Shown here: one piece after another, positions 46,306 through 57,909 of the stretch | Layout of the letters: every line of letters begins with the position of its first letter | Numbering within the stretch: the stretch's first letter is position 1 | Source of the DNA: Pseudisothecium myosuroides | Taxonomy: Eukaryota; Streptophyta; Bryopsida; Hypnales; Lembophyllaceae | DNA length: 64,000 nucleotides | Assembly (NCBI GenBank): GCA_951799445.1 | Contig: OX637288.1 | Coordinates: 4,528,501-4,592,500, forward strand | Reading direction: 5' to 3' | The notes under the pieces: generated by a model | Told to the model about the DNA's origin: nothing | The model's database searches: none | The model's input: only the letters and a program-made list of their open reading frames with translations | Translations under genes and position numbers: made by a program

Positions 46306-46504
46306 ACGATATTTGTTGAAAAATCGTCCTCCCTCAAGTTTGAGATGAGTATAGTGAGGAGACCAACCAAGATGAAGACCAAGTATGATTTATAAATAAG
46401 CACTTTAGTAAATGATCAATTTTTTTAGGCATGCTTCAAGTATGGAATTATATGGTGCTTCAAAGTTTGGAAGCTCCAAATGATATGGAAAATGTTAGTG
46501 TCTA

Positions 46505-46630
46505 ATATATTCATATCCATATTGCCATATCCACATTTATGAACCTATATATCCGTACTTGTGTATGTGTATATTCACATATGTATATCCATATCTATGT
46601 ATTTGGATCCATACATTCAAATCCATTTGT
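46505..46630. repeat. Degenerate TATATCCATATC simple repeat
   Basis: Irregular repetition of ATATCCATATCTATG-like words with TGTGTATGTG. Frames here are low-complexity Ile/His/Tyr text, not a protein. Confidence 0.5.
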
Positions 46631-48756
46631 TTGTATTTGTGTGGAACATAGTTAAAAAAAATTGCAGGCAGAGTTGGCATTTTTATTCTAATATTTTGAC
46701 CCTAACTAGTCTTTTTGAAATGTTGTGTTTAGTATTTTTGAGGGGATAATGCAGTAGATAATACAATGAGTTTGAATGAAATATGTTTATTGAGAGTTTT
46801 ATTTGTTGCGGTTATTCCAAAAGTCCTTTCAAGAACGAAATGTCAATTCTTTTATAGGCACTTGGTGAGATGATAGGCTCTACCTTAGAGAATGATGCCC
46901 AAATTAGATAGAAATTGCTACTGTAGGCTACTGAGGTCACATACTTTAACAAACACTTCATTCACATGGATTTTTCAAGGGTGTCTTTCTCATTAAAAAT
47001 TTGTAATTTGGCATACATATATGTGACTAACATGATATAATATGAAAATTTATTTAAAAAACTAGTATTAGAGCAAAAATTTAATTCCAAGAAGAGTCAA
47101 AACTCTTTTAACTTTATTGGGCAAGTTTGACAAAATATATTTTTTGTCTAACTATAAATGCTATTTTCTTAAAATCTGTATTTTCAAGATTCTTGAAAAA
47201 TTTTCCACATATAGCAAATGTTTGTCTAAATTTCTAAAAGAATATCTCCTTGTTGTACAAGAAATCACCAAAAAATGACTAGTATATTACCAATTCACTT
47301 GACCTCCATGTATTGCAAGTTGATTTAGAGTAAGGTAGACTCTTATGAAATCTTGCATGACTGTACCTAACAAGATTTAGCACTGGATGGTGTAAAAGCA
47401 AAATTTTGTGCAAAGCAAAAAAATTTACTTCAAGAGGGCTCAAAGTCAGTTGACCCCATTTCACAAGAATGAAAAGAAGTTTTTTTCTCACTTCAAATAT
47501 TACCATCTTTCAATCTACATAGTCCAATGGGCTGAAATTTTTTCCACACATTTCCATGATAATCTACTACACTTTCATACAATTGAAGTTTTAAAGAAAT
47601 GTTTTTTCTTTCTATTTCGGCCCATTCACAAAAAAAAATGACAGTTTTGATGGAAATCCTGTCCTTCGGGGTGTTTTTCAAGAGTGAGGTAGAAACAATA
47701 TTTGGATGTAGATAAGGTGATAGTACAGTCACTGAAGTGATCTGGGTGTCGGTTCGCTTGAAGTCCAACTCAAAACCAACCTTGTTTTACCTATCCTTCC
47801 AATGAAATTACTCACATTTCCTTCAGAAAAAAACTTAAAAACAAGCCTTGTTTTCAGTTAAAAGACCAATTGCCAAAGCTTCTTCATGTCTCCGACGTGA
47901 TGGTGCATATTCTTGCGTCGACACTCACCTCCATCACGGATCTTCACACTCCGATGCTTCGGGAAGCCCAAAGCACGCATTGAATAACAATTTTTGATGT
48001 TGGTTTCTTTCTTTAGATTATTGTTATCGTGACAATGGATAATTTTATTCAGAAGTGGAGCAGTAGGTTAATGATTTCACCAAACAGACGGAGCACTGAG
48101 GCATTTGCAACTGTGCAGTTGGTCACCATCTGTAAGTTATAATACGGAGTACTGAATTTGAAGCCATAGAAAATGAGGATTCTATTGTAAATAAAACTCT
48201 CAACTTACTGGTTCGGAGTCTAGGAGAGATGTACTGTACTCTACTGAACAGTACTTCGAATGGAATTTTTACAGGTATTGTAGTCCCGAAACAGGACTGC
48301 TTTGATGTCTGGTTGTTGAATAATAGATCAGTTTGCACTCACACCTTGAAAGACGGGGAGTTGTCTCTTCGAATTCCCAACTTAGCCCATCAAATCTAGC
48401 TAAGCTTACTTCAGTGTTTTCTTCTCATTCTGTTTTTTCTATTTTTTCTATTTTTTTCTATTCTTTCTATTTTTTCCTTCTCTATCTGTCTACCAGTGTT
48501 CTAATTTTCTCCTTCTTATTTTTTTTGTCACATCATTGCAATATACTATATTTACAAAGCTTCGCGAAGATTCGCATCAGGGGCGGTGCAAAAATTAGAC
48601 AGATTCTGGGGATCCGCATCATACTTGATTTAGAAGTCCTCAGCACTTGAAAAACGTTTGTTTGTCTGCCAGACCCGTGCAGTGGAGTCGAATACAACCA
48701 GGGTTGTTTTTTTCATTTATTTTGGGCAGTGCAGGAAACGGATCTTCACTGGAGTG
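46631..48756. other. Stretch without recognised gene
   Basis: 47390-47665 keeps the internal block order of the TTAA-element superfamily in decayed form: TTCAATCTACATAGTC, then GGGCTGAAATTTTTTCCACA, then GACAGTTTTGATGG. A pyrimidine-rich run lies at 48418-48530. No gene supported. Confidence 0.4.
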
Positions 48757-48772
48757 AGTGATGAAGCTATTT

Positions 48773-48919
48773 TTTTTTTTAACACAAATAAAGGTTGACC
48801 TTTACTGCAAGAAAAAAATAACAAGACCCCAGCCGCAAGCGGCCTTGGGGGGCAAGCAACAAAAGCAAGGCGCAAATACAATAAACTACAAACTAAGCAC
48901 CACCACGGGCGGGGCGGGA
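48773..48919 (-). mobile_element. 5'-truncated retroposon with 16-bp target duplication
   Basis: The insert is flanked by perfect 16-bp direct repeats AGTGATGAAGCTATTT (48757-48772 and 48920-48935). On the minus strand it ends in a run of A before the duplication (poly-T 48773-48780 on the plus strand). A 3' poly(A) with a long target duplication is the mark of target-primed reverse transcription. At 147 bp it is either the 3' tail of a LINE or a SINE. It has no A or B box, so a LINE tail is more likely. Confidence 0.75.
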
Positions 48920-49202
48920 AGTGATGAAGCTATTTACATCCATGGAAGTGGACGAAACTTGCAATATATCAATGAAAATTTGTTTATTCATCCAAAAGAG
49001 TGTACATTCATCCAAAATAGAGTGATATTGTCCCAAGATTTGATAGCACTTTAGCGATTTCATCCACTGAAAAAAAGAAGAATATCTCACCAAATATTCC
49101 CTATAAAAACTTTTTAGCAAAAATTTGTATATAAAAAATTCTTGAATATGAGTGTCTTGGTCTTTGGTTGTGATCTCCTTGTTGCAGTGAATTCTTCATT
49201 TC

Positions 49203-49484
49203 CATTAGAAGAAGTTTCGGGCCTCGAAGAGGCCGTTAACAGATGATTTTCGGCACCCCTGCAGTGCAATTACAGAATAATTAAAAAATTATTTTTTTAT
49301 TTTTTTAATATATATATTTTTTTTTCTAAAAAGAATATTTAAAAAATAAAAAAGTCTGACCTGGCACTAATAGTGCCACATCAGCACCCGAAATCAAATA
49401 ATATTTTATTTGAATTTTTTCTTCAATTGCACCCGGGGGGGTCAAAACTTGCGGCCCCTTCAGGGGCTGAAATTTCTTGTAATG
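49203..49484. mobile_element. CATTAGA-family MITE
   Basis: CATTAGAAGAAGTTTCGGGC is mirrored by GGGGCTGAAATTTCTTGTAATG. It is 282 bp. The interior has diverged from the other copies. Confidence 0.55.
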
Positions 49485-49619
49485 CACTTTCACCCAATTG
49501 AGCAAAATTGAATTTTTTTTAATTTCTTAAAATGAATTGTGAAACATCCATTTTCATCACAAGAAAGTAAAATTGCAACATTACAAAACAATAATTTGTG
49601 TGGTGGTGGGGAAAGAATT

Positions 49620-50524
49620 CTAAATTTCTAAAGGACCAAGGAGCCTACTTCAAACTTTTCGAGAATTTGGGCAGGTTCTATTGACTTCATAATTTAGAAT
49701 TCTTGCATGAATTTTTTAGGATGGATGCTACCCGTTGTAATCTATGTGTGAAGCCTTGTTCATGTCACTCCAATAAATATTGCAAAAGTTAGAAGGATTT
49801 TTTGATTTCAATGTCAAAGTAGGCAACAAAAAATATATATTCTAAATTTTTTTGAGAATTATAAAGATTGATACCTACTCAAAAACATTATAAGAATTCA
49901 ATTCCAAATAGTGAGGTAAAAGTTATGAGGAGTTTTATTTTGCGGGCAATGAAGGCAGAAAAAACATATAAAGTTGTCTTTTACTCTCAATTTTGAAAAT
50001 TTTCAAATAAAAATAAAAATAAATAGTATTAATTTTTTTATTAGAACATTCTCACCACTGGAAGTAACAATTTTCAAATTCTTCCAAATATTATTAGCAT
50101 ATTAGTTTTATCTTTCATTCCGTATTGCCTTCTACTTTATAATTTAAAAAACATAATACAAATATGAAAGTTCTTTTAGTTAAAAAATTTCACATATATT
50201 CACAACCCATTTTCCAACATATTGACTAAAATGCACAAGTTACAGGACATACATATTTTTTTTTTAAAAACATTGAAAGACAAAACTTCACCTTTGGAAA
50301 GGCTAGAAAAGCCTACATTTTTGAAGTTTAGGCACATTGAACTTTCATGAGTGGGGACATTGACTTTGAAAATTTGGGAGAATGTACTTGAACAAGTTAA
50401 CCAAAGGATCTTATGGTTGAATTTGTTAAAAAATAAACATTGATGAAGATTTTGACCTTGCTTTGAAGACAAGTATTTTGAAGTAGTTTTGGGCCTCTAA
50501 ATATGAAGGAATTTTAGGGATTAA
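49620..50524 (+). mobile_element. TTAA-type element, family 3
   Basis: It begins TAAATTTCTAAAGGACC and ends TTTTAGGGATTAA at 50521-50524, about 905 bp. Its body is homologous to 57910-58587, for example TTTAGGCACATTGAACTT and TGTACTTGAACAAGTTAAC. The right TTAA is also the left TTAA of the sequence that follows. Confidence 0.5.
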
Positions 50525-52291
50525 CCCCTAAACTCCTAAGTTTGGCCAAGCTCTTCAATACCATACCCAATGGTTAGGGTTGGCAAAGTATATTCTCTAA
50601 AAACAAAAGCCAAAAGTTTTGGAAAATTATTTTTTCAAACAAAAATTATTTGCAAAAAAAAATCTTTCTATTTTAAGTATTTATCAACTCACAAACCGCA
50701 ACTTTAATTAATTTTTTGGCACATAATATTGACTTTGACCACAAGATACAACAATATAGAATGCTCATTATTGACTTATCTTATGCTCTATCCAAATTAT
50801 CAATGATAAACTTCATCTTTGAAATAGGTTTTATTCTTACTACTAACAATCTTTTTATGCAACTTTCACAATGTTAGAATGATATGTAACTTGATTTTAT
50901 ACCAAATTGTTTTTTTAAATCATTCATACACCATGATTATGAGAAATTTGATGGTAGGCGGATTCCCATAGTTACAAAATTGAAAATTTTATAATTTTGA
51001 CACTTTGACATTATGATGTGCAAAAAAATGGTTAATTGAGGGTAGATTAATAATAAAATTGTATTCAAATGATGAAATGCCATTATTTTTTTATTAATTT
51101 ACTTCCAAAAAATAGGTGTGACACAATTTTGACACTTTGACAGTTTATTGGGAAAAAATAATAGAATTGAGAATTTCAAGAAATTTTGTACTTTGATGTT
51201 TGTATTTTAGAAAAAAGATAAATGATCCCCATAAACAATTTGACTTCATTACCATCTTGAAGGAGTTCCTACTAAAAAATCACATCTTAAGTACCAAAAA
51301 AATCTAGATTCTCCATTTAATATTTAAAAAAATTCACTTTGCATGCATGTGCCGAAGACAAAGATTTTATTTTTTAGAGATTTTGTTGCATAAATATTCT
51401 TGTTTGGTGATTTTTAACTCTAGTTTTTAACTCTACTAATTTATTTGAAATCCTATAAATCTTAGGTTGCCATGCAAAGCCACATTGTTAAATTGAACTC
51501 ATGGACAATGCTTTAGGTGAAATTAGTATGTCAAGTAATATAATCTACAATTAGTTTAATTTACATATTCCAATCAAAATTTTACTTGTCACAATTGACA
51601 TTCACCATTGATGGTATTGCTTTAAAGTGGCAACTCTTTTGTATATTGGATTATATGAAGTATTCTCTAATTTTGAATAATTATATAAAAAATTACCTAA
51701 ATTTTTACAATGGATTGAATTTATTTTGTAACAATTTTCTCACCATGTGTTTTGAGCCTTCAAAGAACATTAGCTGCTATACATTAGCAAGATTATGGTT
51801 GTCTATAAAGAACAAATTAGAAGAATAATGTAGTTATGCCTTCTAAACCAAAATAATAACTATGACCCATAAGTCATATAGTTGAGGTTGGATCTACCAC
51901 TGCAGTGGCATATAAAAAAAACTAATAAAATTTGAAACTAAAAATTTATATTTTTTTCTAAATTTATTCGAGGAAAATAGAAAAATTAACTTCTTGAGTT
52001 GGGTTTTTCCAAATTCATAAAGACCATTTAGCTTAAAATTTTTAAACCTAAAATTATTTTTCCTTAATAAAAAGTTGGAAAAATATAATTATCACATTTT
52101 CAAATATACCAAGTATTTTTGATATATTAGGAGCTTCAATTATTGATGGTGTCATAGTCTGTTTACAATAGGTAATAACCTTCCTACAACTTACATATAC
52201 ACTCAAATAATGAACTGTAAATGTAAACAACTGAAATCGCAGTTTTGAAGCGGTTTTGGTGAAAACATAGTTTCTAACCTTTAGGAATTAA
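50521..52291 (+). mobile_element. Possible TTAA-type element, unclassified
   Basis: It starts TTAACCCCTAAACTCC and ends AACCTTTAGGAATTAA. The last part (AGTTTTGAAGCGGTTTTGGTGAAAACATAG) matches the family-2 inner end. At 1.77 kb it is twice the usual length, so there may be an unrecognised insertion or two ends of different copies. No coding capacity found. Confidence 0.3.
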
Positions 52292-52709
52292 TTTGTCAAA
52301 GGTATCCCATTGACAATGGTTTTGTCCTTCAAAACAAAACTCATTTACAATTTTTGTTAAACCTTAAAGGATGTGTGGGGTATCTATCATGTACACAATA
52401 TCATATATTACTCCTAGAATGCAAATTATGTAATAAAATATGGCAAGACTTGCACCATTGGATTGATAATTTAACAATTAGCATCTTTTGTTTGAATGTC
52501 GCTTTAGCATCTAAACCTTATTATACTCAAATATGCCCTAGAATATGTGACCACTTTGTAGCTTCCGAGACATGTAGGAAGTGCTCCAATGATCCAAATT
52601 AGGAGCGCAATATGTCTTTGAATTCGGATCTCTTTGAATACAAACTTTTGTCCGACTATTGTATACCTCACTTAGATTTGAATCAAAGTGGTCCTTCCTG
52701 TGCGGATAC

Positions 52710-52983
52710 TAAGGTAGGCATCCCAAATGCGCCACTGACCTTAAAGCGCCATCTTCAGTGTGTGTACATCTCCAAAATCAGTTATGTACCTCTGTGAAAG
52801 AAACGCTTTTAGAACCAAACTTTGTTCCTTCATAACTTTTGCATACAGTATCCAAATGTCGCGTTCTTTGGTGCGTTGGAACCTTCTTTCCCTTGCCAAT
52901 AAGAATGTATAAGAATTTGAACAGTCTAATAGTTGTAATTAGGCACAGTAGCAATCAGTGGCGGTTTGGGGATCCCTACCTTA
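52710..52983. mobile_element. MITE with TAAGGTRGGCA termini, copy 2
   Basis: TAAGGTAGGCATCCCAAATG is mirrored by GTTTGGGGATCCCTACCTTA, continuing through CGCCACTGA and TCAGTGGCG. It is 274 bp and homologous to 30675-30955 throughout. Confidence 0.7.
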
Positions 52984-53763
52984 TTGCTGCAAATCCAAGC
53001 AGGCGGCTTTTGTGCAGAAGTAGAGAAAACTGGATTTCTTGTCAAGCTTTGTGCAGTCAACATGCTCCCAAAACTGACTAGAGCCTCGATCTATTCTGAA
53101 CCGGTGAGTACAGACGTACCAAGCACATGGTGCTCGATGGGGCGTCGTCGATTGTTGTGCTAATGATGCACGAGCTTCATGTTGGATGCACGGCTTGCAT
53201 TACATTCCGTGGAGCCTCTGTCCTGCGGCATTCTTTCTGCTGCAGACACACTTCTGAGTTCTTTCCAGTTTATGTTGGCCTCAGTCTGGGATTTGTGTAC
53301 AAAACAGTACTCAAGTCGATGCCTTGACGTGAGTTACTGCATCAAACAAGTCTGGGCTCAACTGAAATGGCAAGCTTTGGGGAAGGCGATGCGGGTGCGC
53401 AGTGCAAAAGGTGTTCCTATTTGTGAGGATGTGGAGGCCTTGGAAATTTCATGACCAATCACAACCCATGCACACCGACATACACGTGTTAAGTGTGTAC
53501 CCATAGAAGAAAACATTGTGAGTGTGCCACTCTGTCCATTAACCTTTGAACAACGCGGAGGACGTTTGGCGTCCGATGAATGACAAAGCATCTTTGCATG
53601 TGGACAGAAGTGCAACTATTCATCCTTGGAATTTTGTTGTGAAAAGGAAAGGTCTTCTATAGTAGGTTGATTTCCAATGAGTGCTTTTCCATGTTGTTAA
53701 GGCAATGATTCTCACGGTATCCAAAGAGATGATTTCCACAGTTACCAGTCTGTCCTTTAAGGG
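52984..53763. other. Less AT-rich stretch without supported gene
   Basis: Several overlapping frames (52966-53163, 53127-53327, 53179-53454, and 53358-53615 on minus) look open, but none has a recognisable domain and no splice pattern stands out. The last bases (GTCCTTTAAGGGTTAA) resemble the right end of a TTAA element and share the TTAA of the next copy. Confidence 0.35.
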
Positions 53764-54678
53764 TTAACCCCTAAAGAATTGAGGCCTTTTTTTTTGCCAA
53801 AAAATACTCAAAATTGCCATTTCTATAGCAAAAAGTAAAAAAAAATATTTTTTTTTCCACATCTAACCATAGGATCTTACACCTAATTGGTATGAGAATG
53901 TGTGGAAAAAATTTCAGAGTTTTTGACCGCACAAATTGCAAGATATCTGCGTTTTAAGTAGAAAAAACAAGTTTTTCAGCACATTGCGGGACCAGATTTT
54001 TTGACTTTAAACATTTTTAACTTAAAATTTTTGCACTACAACGTTTTGAGCTTTAAATCTTTATAGTGGAGAATTGAGTTGAGAGTCTAAGGAAAAAAAA
54101 TTCAAAACAACTTAATTATCATTCTTAAAAGAATTGTTAAGTAGAAGTAGGTACAAGATAGAAGGAAAATCTAAAATATTCATATATTTTAGATGGAATT
54201 AAAATGCACTAATTCCAATGGTGAGATTGTTCTAGAAAGTAAAATAAACCATTCCAAAAGATTTTTTTGATAAATTACAAAAATTGCATTCCAAAATGAA
54301 TCCTACAAGTTATTTTTTTCAAGAAGATGCTCTAACTGCCCGAAAAACAAGAATGTCCATAACTTCCTCATAACAAATCCAAATGAAATGAATCAAAGCT
54401 TTCCAGATAGACAAAAATATAATCTATGAGAAAAAAAAAAATTTTAAATTCAAAATTTTGCAAATTTTTTTTGCTGCCCCCCGTCCCCATGCATTCCAAG
54501 AAATGGCATAACTTCTCACTCAAAGGTCCGATTTCAAATTTTTTTTTCTGCCACGTACCTCTCTCAATTCTTCATGTTCACAAAAAGTTTCAAAAAATCA
54601 GGAGAAAATTTCAGCCCGTAGGTACCTGCCCGAAAACGCATTTGTCCCCTGAAGGGACAACGGTCCTTTAAGGGTTAA
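53764..54678 (-). mobile_element. TTAA-flanked element, family 1 (reverse)
   Basis: TTAACCCCTAAAGAATTGAGG at the left and GGTCCTTTAAGGGTTAA at the right. It is 915 bp, the same length and orientation as 29243-30157. The hairpin-bearing end (GTCCCCTGAAGGGAC) is at the right. Confidence 0.7.
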
Positions 54679-55069
54679 GGGAGTTTGCTCTCAAAGCAAC
54701 CTTTGAAGAGGTGATTGTATTTTTGGGGAAGCTAAATTCCTTGAAAAATTTTTTAGTAAATTTTCATCTAGAAAGAAAAATGAGATTGGCATCTAATGCA
54801 AGTCGTTTCATATTTTTTGGACCTTTGAGGAATTAGTTACAAATTTTTGAAGTTGAAATGTAGTGGTCACTGAAAGCGTCTACCTCCTGAAATGTACACT
54901 ATTGGTACATTGAAGAAAGCAACATGTATCTTTGTATGAGTGGTCGCTTTTAAAGCACCGTGCCTTAGTCATGAGCATAACATTTTAGAAAGCTAGAGAA
55001 AGATTTCTCTAGCTACCACAATGTAAGTTAGAAGAAAATATTCTTCTAGATGTCTAGTAAGATAGAATG
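54679..55069. other. Stretch without recognised gene
   Basis: Nothing supportable seen. Confidence 0.5.
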
Positions 55070-56045
55070 TAACCCTTAAATCCTAAAGGTAAGGTAAGGT
55101 AAGGTTCATGACTATTGTTCACTCCAAAAATGTCAATTCTAGTGTAAAGAGTCATGATGGAAAAAAAAATACTTTTTGCATATTCTACCTTAAAATCTTC
55201 CATAAAATATGTGGAATTTTTCCAAATAATTTGAGGAAGCATATTGTAAGATATTAGTGTCCAAAAAAAACTTGAATTTTTTGATTCCTTGCCATATTAG
55301 GTCTTCAAACTTTAAATCCTCTTTAACTTAAGTTTTTTTGCATTACAAATTTTTGAGTTTTAAATCTTCATGGAAGAGAATTGAATTGAATATCTAGAAA
55401 AATATATATATAAAGAAAAAAAATTGATTTTCATTCTTTAAAAAATTATTATGTAGAAGTAAATTATAAGAAACTTGTATCTTTTTTGACAAATTTTTTT
55501 CGACATCCATCTATTTTCATATTAACAATAATGTCAAATGTATCATCTGATGTTACGTTTGACATTATTATTAACATAAAAACAGGTGGATGTTCAAAAA
55601 AATCCGTCAGAAAAGACACAGGGTTCTTATAAGTGGGAGATACCAAATAGAAGGAAAAATCAAATTGTTAGTAGTTTTAAAATGGAATTGAAACATGTCA
55701 ATCTTTTGGTGAGATTGTTATAGCAAGAAATCTACACCTAAAAACTTTTTATTTTGAAAAATTGTGAGAATTGGGCTTAGAAACAAATCCTATACATTAA
55801 TATCTTAAGAAGAAGCCTAAATTGTCCAATACAAGACTCTATATAATTTTCACATCACTACAATAATCTAAATGGAATGACTAAAAGCTTTCCTTGTAAG
55901 TGAAGAAAAAATTAAAAAGATTATTTTGATTTTTTGCATTTTTATTGTTGCCTGCACTTAAGCATTTTGTACTTAAGATGGCCTAAATTTTTCTTCCACA
56001 CATCAATTGATGTAAAAATTATATTACCACAAAACTAATACATGG
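55070..56045 (-). mobile_element. Decayed family-1-like element with foldback insertion
   Basis: It starts TAACCCTTAAATCCTAAAGG and contains GAGTTTTAAATCTTCATGGA and later family-1 blocks in reverse orientation. The far end is lost. A tandem AAGGT run (five units) lies at about 55085-55105. The insertion at 55464-55632 accounts for the extra length. Confidence 0.45.
55464..55632. mobile_element. Foldback MITE (nested)
   Basis: TTATAAGAAACTTGTATC is mirrored by GGGTTCTTATAA. The inner arms (TTTTTTTCGACATCCATCT against AGGTGGATGTTCAAAAAAA, and AATAATGTCAAA against TTTGACATTATT) continue almost to the centre. It is about 169 bp, nearly all stem. Confidence 0.6.
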
Positions 56046-56702
56046 TATCAATTTATACAATTGACTTCATAATTTAGAATGCGGAGTTTTCAAAAAAATT
56101 AAATGGGCTTTGTAGACATTCTTCTACTAGTTAAATTAGAAGGTAAACTAAACTTGGTATGGATCATCTTGAAAGGTTATAATATTTGATCACAAGGGGG
56201 GGGGAAATTTGAAAGTAATTGAAGGTCTTTGAACCTCTATTTAGATGTCAAATCTAAAATTGTAGTCATGAAAAAACATGAAGCTAATAAACATGACATA
56301 TAAGACTATTATTAGTTTACAATTTTCAAAATCAACTCTATAATTATTCTCTAAAATAAATTTCTAATATGAATTTTTCCCTCAATTAAAATTCAATGTT
56401 TTTGAGAATCATCTTCAAAAGCCCTTAACAATAGAAAATCATAAACATTTATTTTCAAAATTGATTTTTAATGCTAAAAATAGATTCTGTAGGACATTTC
56501 TCTTTTAAAAATACTAAAAAGGATATCTTGATAAGATTCAATTCAGTAACTTTAAAGTTTTGTTGATACCAAAATGTAATGCCTTGACATATAGGGGTTT
56601 CAGATATAGGAAACCTAATTGTGATTGCAAGTGATGTTTTTTGTGTATTTGACATAGAAGGTGCATGAATTGGAGTATGCAACATTGATAAAAGTCTTCT
56701 TG
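56046..56702. other. AT-rich stretch without recognised gene
   Basis: Nothing supportable seen. Confidence 0.5.
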
Positions 56703-57641
56703 TTAACCCCTAAAGGTCAGCGACTTTGTTTTCACCAAAATCGCTCCAAAATTGCCATTTTTAATACGAGTACCAAACTTTAGAAAAAAAACATTTTTGG
56801 ACACATGTAACCATAAGATCTTATAGAACACTGGTTTGAGAAGATGTGGAAAAAACTTCAGAATTTACCACCGTGCAGATTGGAAGATATTAGCGTTTGA
56901 ATTGACAAAAACCCTTTTTTGTCCCTGCGAAAATCCGGGCAGCTGCACTTCACAAGGTCACATTTGTATGAAAAAATGCCCAAATCGGTGGTTACTATTT
57001 GGATTCATTCTTCTAGTCAAGTTGGATACATGCTTGAATAATTTCAGATCATTTGGAATTGCACAACATATAGGAAAAAAATAGTAAGTAGAAAGAAGTA
57101 GAGAATGATTCAAAACACTAAATTGTTAAGAATTTATTTATGGAATTGAAAAATGCCAATCCCAACGGTTTTAATGTTGTAATAAACAATCTACATCCAA
57201 TGTTTTTATTTTTTTCTAAAAATATTGGAAATTGAATTAAATAAAGGACTTCAAAGTTTATTTTAGAGTAGAGATTCCATAACTACCCTCAAACTAAGAA
57301 TCCTCATAACTTTTGACTCATTAATCCAAATGGAATGATTTAAAGCTTTCCATGTATATATAAATCTAAAGAACCAATTTCAAATTTATTTTTAAAAAAA
57401 ATGATTTTTAAAGAATTTTTTTGAGCTACCCAGGCTGCTTGCCGTGCACGGAAAATTACATATCATACAATAACTTTTTAACCATGTAGTCAAAAGTTAT
57501 GAAAATTGTTGGGCCTTAAAGCTACTCCTCGAGCACATCTTTTGTAAAAATTTAAAAAAATAAAATAAAAATTCCACTCGTAATGAACTGCCCAAAATCG
57601 CTATGTTGTCAAAAAACGGTGTTTGGACCTTTAGGGGTTAA
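56703..57641 (+). mobile_element. TTAA-flanked element, family 2 (intact)
   Basis: TTAACCCCTAAAGGTCAGCG at the left and GGACCTTTAGGGGTTAA at the right. It is 939 bp and the best-preserved family-2 copy. Block order: CAAAATTGCCATTTTTAATAC, AACCATAAGATCTTATA, GTGGAAAAAACTTCAGAA, GCAGATTGGAAGATATTAGC, CAGCTGCACTTCACAAGG, then the CAAAAGTTATG part. No coding capacity. Confidence 0.72.
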
Positions 57642-57909
57642 ATCACCTATGATAACACATAACACTTGCAATTTGGATCATTATTGCACCTCCTTCATGT
57701 CTAAATGACTAAAAAATGGTCATGTATTATACTGATGGCACTGTATTTGAGCATAATAAGGTACTGGTTTACATGTTAAAATGACATCCAAATTAAAGAT
57801 GTTAATTGCTAAATTATCAATTCAATAGTATATGACATGTTATAGTTTAGTTAAATTTGTATTTTAGGAAGCAAATATGGCACTGTACATATGGGTCCCA
57901 ACAATGAGT

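Noticed and set aside
46561..46749. A 62-codon plus frame.
   Set aside because: Its first half is a translation of a TATATCCATATC simple repeat.
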